From NCBI GenBank assembly GCA_025455665.1, contig JALOMC010000096.1, positions 1 through 11,522 of the forward strand: DNA of 11,522 bases, in the 5' to 3' direction. Source of the stretch: Chitinophagaceae bacterium. GTDB taxonomy: Bacteria; Bacteroidota; Bacteroidia; Chitinophagales; Chitinophagaceae. Made by a program: the position numbers and the translations under genes. Under the pieces are notes generated by a model, which made no database searches, was not told where the DNA came from, and saw nothing but the letters and a program-made list of their open reading frames with translations. The number at the start of each line of letters is the position of its first letter. The stretch's first letter is position 1. Below are positions 1 through 6,479 of the stretch, piece by piece.

Positions 1-59
1 GCTTTCACCACTTTGGTATCGGCATCGCCTTTGCGAATGATTCGGCCGGGGTATTTCAT
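1..59 (-). CDS. N-terminus of a probable peptidoglycan-binding-domain protein (partial)
   Basis: A leftward gene starts with ATG at 59-57 and runs off the left edge, leaving 19 full codons: MKYPGRIIRKGDADTKVVK, then a partial Ala codon. From memory of Bacteroidota proteins, the pattern 'YPG-hydrophobic-I-R/K-KG-x(4)-VVKA' matches the opening of a PG_binding_1 repeat, often found at the front of secreted muramidases or cell-wall amidases. The catalytic part, if any, lies outside the window. The start is preceded by an A/T-rich stretch (TTATAAAAAACG on the coding strand) and no Shine-Dalgarno sequence, which is usual in this phylum. There is no signal peptide at this start. The call rests on a very short segment, so the function is tentative; that the frame is coding is more likely than not. 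Confidence 0.5.
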   Translation of the reverse strand, partial: MKYPGRIIRKGDADTKVVK

Positions 60-182
60 ACAATCGTTTTTTATAAGCAGGGGTTGGCCTGCAGGTGAAG
101 GAGAAGCCCCGGTAGCCGGAGCATGTCAGTATGCTTTGGCAGAAGGGTCGGTAAAGACCCGCCCTGCCATTCTAAACCAACA

Positions 183-217
183 AACGGAAGCCCGGTGGGG
201 TGCCGGCGGCTTCCGTT
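183..217. other. GC-rich hairpin, terminator-like
   Basis: AACGGAAGCC (183-192) is perfectly complementary to GGCTTCCGTT (208-217), with a 15-nt GC-rich loop. On the minus strand the stem is followed by a T-rich but not pure-T stretch (TGTTGGTTTAG), so termination there would be weak. No gene reads into it from either side within the window. It may be a leader structure of the leftward gene or a leftover terminator. Confidence 0.35.
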
Positions 218-250
218 GGCTGCTGATACAAGGTTAACACCACTTTGTAG

Positions 251-268
251 CAAATGCCATGACATTTG
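251..268. promoter_or_regulatory. 18-bp near-palindrome, possible operator
   Basis: CAAATGCCATGACATTTG is symmetric with a single mismatched pair (257/262). Its size and two-fold symmetry fit a dimeric regulator site, but no regulator can be named. A second dyad lies right beside it: AGGCAAA at 271-277 against TTTGCCT at 299-305. Position between divergent genes makes either gene a possible target. Confidence 0.3.
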
Positions 269-336
269 ACAGGCAAAGGGCCAAGCTGGATCATTCTATT
301 TGCCTATACAGCGCAGCACCGCATAGCAGTAGCAGC

Positions 337-344
337 TACCTTTG
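337..344 (+). promoter_or_regulatory. possible Bacteroidota -7 promoter box for fumC
   Basis: TACCTTTG matches the Bacteroidota -7 consensus TAnnTTTG exactly. No TTTG -33 element sits at the usual distance upstream. Transcription starting about 7 nt downstream would give a fumC leader of roughly 150 nt that includes the whole GAAC array. Confidence 0.35.
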
Positions 345-425
345 CGCAGCTCATTTTTAGCTGAAACACAGAGAGGCCGGCGGAAGCGAGCAGTGAAACG
401 CCAAAGCTGAAAAGTGAAACCTCGG

Positions 426-484
426 GAACGCTCGAACCTCGAACTCGTGAACTTGTGAACTTGTGAACGTTTGAACTCGTAAAC
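426..484. repeat. GAAC octanucleotide tandem array upstream of fumC
   Basis: GAAC recurs at 426, 434, 441, 449, 457, 465 and 473, followed by AAAC at 481. The steps are 8, 7, 8, 8, 8, 8 and 8 nt. The core units read GAACTCGT, GAACTTGT, GAACTTGT, GAACGTTT, GAACTCGT, so the consensus is about GAACTYGT. The array ends 16 nt before the fumC ATG. The period is not a multiple of three and the array is noncoding. It looks like a degenerate slippage-derived microsatellite. Confidence 0.8.
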
Positions 485-500
485 TTTAAAAACCATACAT

Positions 501-1901
501 ATGAACTACCGGATAGAGAAAGACACGATGGGCGAAGTGCAGGTGCCAGTGGATGCCTACTATGGTGCACAAACCCAACGCAGCATCGACAACTTCAGGA
601 TTGCACAAGACATTAACCGCATGCCCAAAGAAATCATCCGGGCCTTTGCGTACCTCAAAAAAGCAGCTGCACTTACCAATATGGAAGCAGGGGTGCTATC
701 GCAGGAAAAATGCGATTTGATAGGCCAGGTGTGTGATGAAATACTGGAAGGCAAACTGGATGAATACTTTCCGCTGGTAGTGTGGCAAACAGGTAGCGGC
801 ACCCAAAGCAATATGAATGTAAATGAGGTGGTAGCCTACCGCGGCCACGTACTGCATGGTGGCAGCCTGGCCGACAAGGAAAAGTTTTTGCACCCGAACG
901 ACGACGTGAACAAGTCGCAGTCGAGCAACGATACGTTTCCCACGGCCATGCACATTGCGGCTTACAAAATTTTGCTCGAAGTCACCATCCCCGGCATTGA
1001 AAAGCTGCGCAATACGCTGGCCGAAAAGAGCAAAGCCTTTATGCATGTGGTGAAGATTGGACGCACCCACTTTATGGATGCCACACCGCTGACATTGGGA
1101 CAAGAATTCAGCGGCTATGTAAGCCAGCTGGACCATGGCCTGAAAGCCATTAAGAACACCCTGGCCCACCTGAGCGAACTGGCCCTGGGTGGCACCGCCG
1201 TAGGCACCGGCATCAACACGCCAAAAGGCTACAGCGAAAACGTAGCCCGGCATATTGCCAACCTGACCGGCCTGCCGTTTGTAACTGCCGAAAACAAATT
1301 TGAAGCCCTGGCTGCCCACGATGCCATTGTAGAAGCACATGGCGCATTGAAAACGGTAGCCGTGAGCCTGATGAAAATAGCCAACGATATACGCATGCTG
1401 AGCAGTGGCCCCCGCAGTGGCATTGGCGAAATTTTCATTCCGGACAACGAGCCCGGATCATCCATCATGCCTGGCAAAGTAAACCCCACCCAGTGCGAAG
1501 CACTGACCATGATAGCCGCACAGGTGTTGGGCAATGATGTTGCCATCAATATTGGTGGCGCTACCGGCCACTTTGAGCTGAATGTGTTTAAGCCGGTAAT
1601 GATCTACAACTTTTTGCACAGTGCCCGCCTGATTGGCGATGGCTGCGTCAGCTTCAACGATAAGTGTGCCGTAGGCATTGAACCGATTGAAGCCAACATC
1701 AAAAAGCACGTAGACAACAGCCTGATGCTGGTAACCGCCCTCAATACTAAAATAGGCTACTACAAAGCGGCCGAAATAGCGCAGAAGGCACATAAAGAAG
1801 GCACCACGCTGAAGGAGATGGCGGTAAAGCTGGGCTATGTAACGCCTGAAGAATTTGATGCCTGGGTAATACCGGCCGATATGGTGGGCGAACTGAAATA
1901 G
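501..1901 (+). CDS. fumC: class II fumarate hydratase
   Basis: This cytoplasmic enzyme interconverts fumarate and L-malate in the TCA cycle. It belongs to the fumarase/aspartase superfamily and acts as a homotetramer without an iron-sulfur cluster. The 466 residues match the usual FumC length. Visible motifs: TGSGTQSNMNVNEV (97-110) and HPNDDVNKSQSSNDTFPTAMH (131-151, substrate-binding regions), GRTHFMDATP (187-196, with His190 as the equivalent of E. coli His188), and the superfamily signature GSSIMPGKVNP (319-329), whose flexible loop carries the catalytic Ser320 and Lys326/Asn328. The ATG at 501 begins the conserved fumarase N-terminus (YRIEKDTMGEVQVP); upstream is A-rich with no Shine-Dalgarno sequence. 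It stands alone on the plus strand, between the GAAC array and a strong terminator. Aspartase was considered, but the HPNDDVNKSQSSNDTFPTAMH wording and overall identity favour fumarase. Confidence 0.97.
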   Translation: MNYRIEKDTMGEVQVPVDAYYGAQTQRSIDNFRIAQDINRMPKEIIRAFAYLKKAAALTNMEAGVLSQEKCDLIGQVCDEILEGKLDEYFPLVVWQTGSGTQSNMNVNEVVAYRGHVLHGGSLADKEKFLHPNDDVNKSQSSNDTFPTAMHIAAYKILLEVTIPGIEKLRNTLAEKSKAFMHVVKIGRTHFMDATPLTLGQEFSGYVSQLDHGLKAIKNTLAHLSELALGGTAVGTGINTPKGYSENVARHIANLTGLPFVTAENKFEALAAHDAIVEAHGALKTVAVSLMKIANDIRMLSSGPRSGIGEIFIPDNEPGSSIMPGKVNPTQCEALTMIAAQVLGNDVAINIGGATGHFELNVFKPVMIYNFLHSARLIGDGCVSFNDKCAVGIEPIEANIKKHVDNSLMLVTALNTKIGYYKAAEIAQKAHKEGTTLKEMAVKLGYVTPEEFDAWVIPADMVGELK

Positions 1902-1918
1902 AATTTGCTCGCAGACCG

Positions 1919-1964
1919 AAAATAAAAACAGTGTGTACCGTTGCGTACACACTGTTTTTATTTT
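1919..1964. terminator. bidirectional intrinsic terminator between fumC and the glycosidase gene
   Basis: The arms at 1919-1938 and 1945-1964 form a perfect 20-bp stem around a 6-nt loop (CGTTGC). The core is ACAGTGTGTAC with A/T-rich flanks, so each strand ends in a T tract (CTGTTTTTATTTTT on plus, CTGTTTTTATT on minus). It starts 18 nt after the fumC stop and lies about 50 nt beyond the stop of the leftward glycosidase gene, fitting a shared terminator for convergent genes. Confidence 0.92.
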
Positions 1965-2015
1965 TAAAGAAGTGGAATGCGGTACTGTGCGGCTGCGGTG
2001 CTGTCTACGCTGTCA

Positions 2016-4629
2016 CTATTTGCCCGGCACCCGTATCAGTCGCCACTGATCGAGCATGGCGGTGTTTACGTCTACATTCATGTTGGTATTCCAGGGCTCC
2101 AGCACCAGCTCGAGTGTATTGGCGCCGGCCTGCAGCGCCACCATGCGGGCATTGCTGTAGCCCCAATCGCTCCATTCATCTTTGCCCCGCTGCGGTAGTA
2201 TCAGGCTGCCGCTGTATGTGCCATTTACATACAAGCTGCGCAGGGCGCATTTGTTATCAGTATTCCAGGGGCCGCTACCGTTGCTGTAGCGTACATCCAG
2301 CCAATAGTTACCTGCTTCGGCCACGTTGATGCTTATTTTATAGCGGGTATTGCTGCTAATGGTAAGCGCCACATACCCACCCCCCGAATAGTTGACATAA
2401 CCAAGGGTGGCTGCTGCAGCACCTTGCTCTGCCTCCACTGTCAGGCGGGCCTGCATGTTTACCATCACCGGCTCGCTGGTAAATGAGGTGTAGCCATCCT
2501 TGTCTACCGCTGCTATTTTAAACTCGGTAGGTGCTGTATCTGCAAATTGAAAAACCGTGTCGGTGGTTTGGTGGCGGGCCACGCCGTTGCGGTAAATGAG
2601 GTAGTGCTTTGCTCCTTTCACCGGCTTCCAGCGCAGCGTATTGTTACTGCTGCTGAGCAGTGCGGGCTCGGGCAGCGAAAAGTGATTGCCCTTTAGCTGT
2701 ATGCCATCCTTGTCAAAAGGCTGGTTGTTCATTTTGATAACAATGCTATGCGCCCCACTGATGGTAGCGGGTACAAATGCATTGGGTAGCGGCTGCCCAT
2801 CCAGGCTGATGCTTTCTATCACGTTGCCGGTACCCTCTACCGTAATGCTGAGCACGGCCTGCCGGTACTTGAAATTGCTGAGTGTTTTACTGCCTGTGTA
2901 CGCCGCCGGCACCGCAGGTGCAAAACGAATACCAGCAGGCTCAAACTGCATGCCCATAAACACCCGGTGCACCATGGCCAGGTTGCCCGCCATGCTCCAC
3001 AGCATGCGGTCGCTGTTGATTTCGGTGCCCACATAATCGCCGGTTTCGGCCACCATGTTTTCGTAGTTGGTCATGCTCATTGCCAGCCCTGGCGGCAGCC
3101 AGGTTCCAATAGCTTTGTACAAAGGGCCAGATACCATTGTTGTGGTAGGGCGGTATACCCGGTATTTGCGGATAAATGCAAGTAACGCCAAACGGCGTAA
3201 GCGGCGATTTGGAAAAAATGCTTTTGGCCTTTTCGGCATCGGCTACGCCAAACAAAACGGCCAGTGCCTCGCCTAGTGCTTCAAAGCGGGGCGAAGCTGT
3301 GAGGCCAAACCGACCATACAGGTACTGCGCATAGTAGCCCTGCTCGGGCAGCCATAGTTGCTTGTTGATGGCTTCGCGTATTTGCAAGGCAGTGGCAGCG
3401 TAGCCTGCACCATCCTGCCCCAGTGCTTTGGCCATTTCGGCCAGTATAATGTGGGTTTGATAATGCACTACATTGGTGCCGAGGTTTTCGCTTACATAAA
3501 TGTCTTTGTTGTCCATCCACCGCGGATAGGTTTGCTCCCGCCAGTCTAAAAAACTGGATTCGCCACTGTACAGGCCGCTTTCTGTAAGGCCAATTACTTT
3601 GGCATCGTCGGCTACGGTATTGCTAATGATTTCAAACGCATTGCGCAGCCACACAGTATCGCCGGTAGCCTTGTATATTTCCCAGGCGGCCAGTGCCCAG
3701 GTAGTGCGGTCGCTGCTCACAGGCCACGCACCGCCGCTGCCGGTATCTTGTATTATGCGGCGGCGCTTCACTTTTTTCATCAGGCTTATCTTGGCCACCT
3801 CGGGTTCGTGGTAGGCAAAGGCCAGCAGGATGCTGTAGCTGATGTCGCGGGTCCATACACCACCCCACTTGGCTCCGGTGCGAAACGTAGTATCGGGCTC
3901 AATATTTTTCAGCGCTTCTTCGAGGCTCAGGTTGAACAGCGCATCTACAATGGGCTGATCACTTTTGTACTGCGGCTTACCACTTAAGTCTTTGCTCAGC
4001 TTCCATGTTTTGGCCGCTGTATCGGTGGCCGATAGCGGATTGAGTACCAGTTTCAGACTATATATTGAATCGTTGTCATCATCGGTTAGTCGCAGGCCTT
4101 GCTCATCGAGGTTGACGAAATCCCAGGTCATAGGTTCGCTGCCACCGGCCAGGTAAAATCCTTTGAAATCGGCCTTGGCTACTTTGCTGCCATCAAAGGC
4201 TTCGTAGTAGCCCTTTTCAGCAAACTGGCGCAGCACCGGCGCCATGTTGATACGAAATGTGTATTCGTAATTGGGCGGCAGATAGCCTGGCTCATTTGCT
4301 GGCAGCGGGCCGTCTGTTTGGCCAAACATCTTGATACCCGATTCATGCTCTTCTTCTATCAGCACCCAGTGATCTTGCCCGGGTGGCATCTCGTTGTCTT
4401 TTTCATTAATGCTCACCTTGAACTTGATGAGCCGGCTATACGTTTGCGAAGCAGTGCTTTGATAGTTGCTACGTATTTCGGTGGGCGACATGACCTGTGC
4501 CGTGTATTTGCCCTGCTGCACAGCATCGGTGTACAGGGTAAACTCTTCGCTTTGATAAAGGACATTGTCGGGTTGGGTACGGCAGGCCATCGTGCCAAGT
4601 ATCATGCAGGCAGCAATTATTTTTTTCAT
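2016..4629 (-). pseudogene. MGH1-like glycoside hydrolase lipoprotein with FN3 and CBM modules, frameshifted
   Basis: One gene is split over two frames. The first part starts at ATG 4629 with a lipoprotein-like signal peptide (MKKIIAACMILGTMAC, lipid Cys16). It has an N-terminal beta-type region (about 25-200) and then an (alpha/alpha)6 glycosidase domain from about 225. Typical motifs are GGVWTRD (256-262), SGESSFLDWREQTYPRW (355-371) and HNNGIWPFVQSYWNLAAA (496-513), close to MGH1-like and trehalase-like six-hairpin glycosidases. The frame leaves the family pattern after about residue 519 (3073). The family pattern resumes in another frame at TNYENMVAETGDYVGTEINSDR (from 3071) and runs to TAG at 2018-2016. 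That part finishes the catalytic domain, then shows a fibronectin III-like domain (about 2670-2450) and a CBM6/35-like beta-sandwich (about 2447-2031). The expected role is hydrolysis of an alpha-linked sugar outside or in the periplasm; the substrate is unknown. The lesion would remove the end of the catalytic domain and both C-terminal modules. Sequencing error is an alternative. Confidence 0.8.
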
Positions 4630-4695
4630 GCAATCGGGTTTTTTCTACCAGCTTTCAGGGGCGTATAAAAATAACCATGTTTGCGAAGCCTTCGC

Positions 4696-5742
4696 CTACA
4701 GCTCCCACCCTATTGTAAACATAAACACATAGTCGGCCTCGCGGCCTTTGATGGCTGGCCGGTTATCGTAGTTCAGCGTAATGCCCGGTTTGATGTAAAA
4801 ATCCATGGGCAGATCGTACTTGAGATCAAGTTTGAAATCGCATCGCCAGCGGCCGGCTTCGGTGAGGCTGGGGTATACAAACACATTGCTGAGCAAGTTG
4901 AGATCGCCGATATCGAACAAATGCAACTGCCCGCCTACAAAGGCTTCCCAACTGGTGCGGGTAGGCAAACTGGTGGTAAAAGACTCGTGGTTGACAGACA
5001 TGCCACCGCCCGCTGCAGCATAGCGCCGGTTGTTTTGAAAAATGATTTTGCCTACACCCAGTTTGCTATTGCTGCGCAGCTTGATGGCCTGTCCGGTGTT
5101 CGAAAGAAATAAGATGCCGGCCATGCTGAAATAGCCTTTGGCTATGAAGTACTGACCTGTAACAGCGGCATCCAGCCGGCGGGCAATAGCACCACTATCC
5201 TGCCTCGATCGGATGCCGTTGTAATTGGCTTCGAGCCGCCATCGGCGGGCCCAATAGCCAATAGCCGTACGCAGTGTAAACTGCCGCAGCTTGTTAGAGC
5301 TGGTCACATTCACGCCCAAATCCATGTTGAACTTTACCCGATCCCAAAACTGCTGTGCTACTGATTTAAGAAACACGATCTGGTCGAGCCGGGTGTTGAT
5401 CACCTGCCCGTCATTCAGCAGCAGTTGTACGGCACTGCCAACTGGCAGGCTGCGCAACCGGCCATTGTACCGCTCGCCGCTGCTGAGCGAAATGAAAAAG
5501 CTTTGCTCACTGTAAACAGCCACGAGTTTCGACCATTCAATTTGAAAATCGGACTTGGAATAATCGGTAGACAACACAAGAATACCCTTATCCATCGATT
5601 TGATTTCGCCGATCAGCAGCTGTCCATTGGCGGTACGCAAAGTATCGACAGGCTGTGCCATAGCAGCCCCGTGCCAGCACAATAGCAGTAGCAGGCACAT
5701 GCCCATTACCGTGTGGCCAAACAAATAAATGATACGTTGCAT
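4696..5742 (-). CDS. DUF481 family outer-membrane beta-barrel protein
   Basis: The 348-residue protein starts with a signal peptide (1-29, hydrophobic core MCLLLLLCWHGAAMA, likely cut before Gln30). Residues 35-125 form an SH3-like beta segment (LRTANGQLLIGEIKSMDKGILVLSTDY, with repeated 'GxxxGxL' strands). Residues 130-348 are alternating polar and hydrophobic strands of a barrel, ending in YVFMFTIGWEL with a C-terminal aromatic-rich strand. This plan matches DUF481 (YdiY-like) proteins, a family with no firm biochemical function; E. coli YdiY has been linked to acid response. ATG at 5742 was chosen because it directly begins the signal peptide. A near-match to the TAnnTTTG box (TAAGTTTA, minus strand 5769-5762) lies 20 nt upstream. 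It sits 66 nt ahead of the glycosidase gene on the same strand. The stop overlaps the edge of a small hairpin (GCGAAG/CTTCGC, 4683-4695) without a T tract, so readthrough into the next gene is plausible. Confidence 0.8.
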   Translation of the reverse strand: MQRIIYLFGHTVMGMCLLLLLCWHGAAMAQPVDTLRTANGQLLIGEIKSMDKGILVLSTDYSKSDFQIEWSKLVAVYSEQSFFISLSSGERYNGRLRSLPVGSAVQLLLNDGQVINTRLDQIVFLKSVAQQFWDRVKFNMDLGVNVTSSNKLRQFTLRTAIGYWARRWRLEANYNGIRSRQDSGAIARRLDAAVTGQYFIAKGYFSMAGILFLSNTGQAIKLRSNSKLGVGKIIFQNNRRYAAAGGGMSVNHESFTTSLPTRTSWEAFVGGQLHLFDIGDLNLLSNVFVYPSLTEAGRWRCDFKLDLKYDLPMDFYIKPGITLNYDNRPAIKGREADYVFMFTIGWEL

Positions 5743-5814
5743 GCAGGTGCCCGATAGGGGCTAAACTTACAATAAAAGCAAGACCGGGCTGCAGCCGCCG
5801 GCTTTACAACAATG

Positions 5815-6384
5815 CTAGTATACCGATGGGAACTGAAAACTGTTGAAAAAGCTCATGTTTAGCTGCGGCTGATTGGGATAGGGCTTTTCGCCAAACACAT
5901 ACAGCACCGCTACGGTACGTCCGTTGATCCATCCCATTACATGATAAGTTTGACCTTGCTGATCTGTCCAGGTGGCCGTTTGGCCTTTGGCCAGTTTACC
6001 ACGTGCCAGGTTGTTTATTTTCTTGTAGCTGGTTTCGTCTATGATGTTTTGAGTGCTTTTGATATAGTCCATGTAGCTGCTGAGCTGGTCAAAAGCTGCT
6101 TCGCTATCCTCGGGCGCCAGTTCTTCCCGCATCAGCATGGCCGTTACCGAAAAATAATAACGCTGGCCACCAAGTACCAGCTCGGCTTTGGTATTGTACA
6201 CTTTGTTGCTGTCTATATCCAGGCTGAAGTCTGTATCGGCTGGCCGTTCAGGCAAATTGACCGAACAACCACTGTTGCCCAGTTTGTAACGTTGCCAATT
6301 GGCATTTTGCGCCAGCAGCGGCATACAAGCTGGCAGGGCCAGTACCAGCCAAAGGCCCGCCTTTTTCCAAAAAGATGTGTGCAT
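5815..6384 (-). CDS. small secreted protein of unknown function
   Basis: I do not recognise this 189-residue protein. From the chosen ATG at 6384 it begins with a clear signal peptide (MHTSFWKKAGLWLVLALPACMPLLAQ). The mature part opens NWQRYKLGNSGCSVNLPERP, has a helical middle (EDSEAAFDQLSSYMDYIKS), and ends with strands and FFNSFQFPSVY. The 'W-x-Y...sVNLPxxP ... FFxSF' plan recalls small alpha/beta lipoprotein-like domains (PsbP or DUF1795 type) common in Bacteroidota, but that is a resemblance of layout only. The reading frame extends upstream to a GTG at 6453, which would put 23 polar residues in front of the signal peptide. The ATG is preferred, also because AAGGGAG lies about 6 nt upstream as a possible ribosome-binding site. 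It lies 95 nt after the kinase stop and 72 nt before the DUF481 gene, all on one strand. Confidence 0.75.
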   Translation of the reverse strand: MHTSFWKKAGLWLVLALPACMPLLAQNANWQRYKLGNSGCSVNLPERPADTDFSLDIDSNKVYNTKAELVLGGQRYYFSVTAMLMREELAPEDSEAAFDQLSSYMDYIKSTQNIIDETSYKKINNLARGKLAKGQTATWTDQQGQTYHVMGWINGRTVAVLYVFGEKPYPNQPQLNMSFFNSFQFPSVY

Positions 6385-6479
6385 ATCAACTCCCTTGTTT
6401 GTGCTGTCAATATTATCATTCGATGTGACAACACTAACGGGAGAATTATTCACGTCCTGTGACCAGCCGGTGGGAGCTG

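Larger units (their letters stand above)
60..500. other. 441-bp divergent intergenic region, no gene seen
   Basis: This stretch separates the leftward peptidoglycan-binding gene from fumC. Short frames on both strands lack recognisable protein features and I regard them as chance. It contains several dyads: a 10-bp stem at 183-192/208-217, an 18-bp near-palindrome at 251-268 and a 7-bp stem at 271-277/299-305. It also contains a possible promoter box at 337-344 and the GAAC octamer array at 426-484. A short direct repeat AGTGAAAC occurs at 392-399 and 413-420, just upstream of the array. Regulatory sequence for two divergent genes is the simplest reading. Confidence 0.6.

Noticed and set aside
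426..484. CRISPR array
   Set aside because: The unit is only 8 nt with no spacers; it is a simple tandem microsatellite.
304..570. Minus-strand frames across the fumC upstream region
   Set aside because: They translate the GAAC array and the fumC start as antisense, with no recognisable features.
696..1340. 214-codon minus-strand frame inside fumC
   Set aside because: The opposite strand encodes conserved fumarase motifs throughout; the translation shows no family features.
3068..3085. Programmed ribosomal frameshift in the glycosidase gene
   Set aside because: No slippery heptamer or downstream stimulatory structure is visible at the switch, and residues expected from the family appear to be missing there.
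4683..4695. GCGAAG/CTTCGC hairpin after the DUF481 stop as a terminator
   Set aside because: The stem is short with almost no loop and is followed by AAACATGG rather than a T tract.
5784..5801. GC-rich dyad (CCGG...CCGG around GCTGCAGC) between the secreted protein and DUF481 genes as a terminator
   Set aside because: The stem is only 4 bp, the inner palindrome cannot form a hairpin loop, and no T tract follows directly.
6385..6453. Longer N-terminus of the secreted protein from GTG 6453
   Set aside because: It would place 23 polar residues before the signal peptide; the ATG at 6384 directly precedes a Lys-Lys and hydrophobic export signal.
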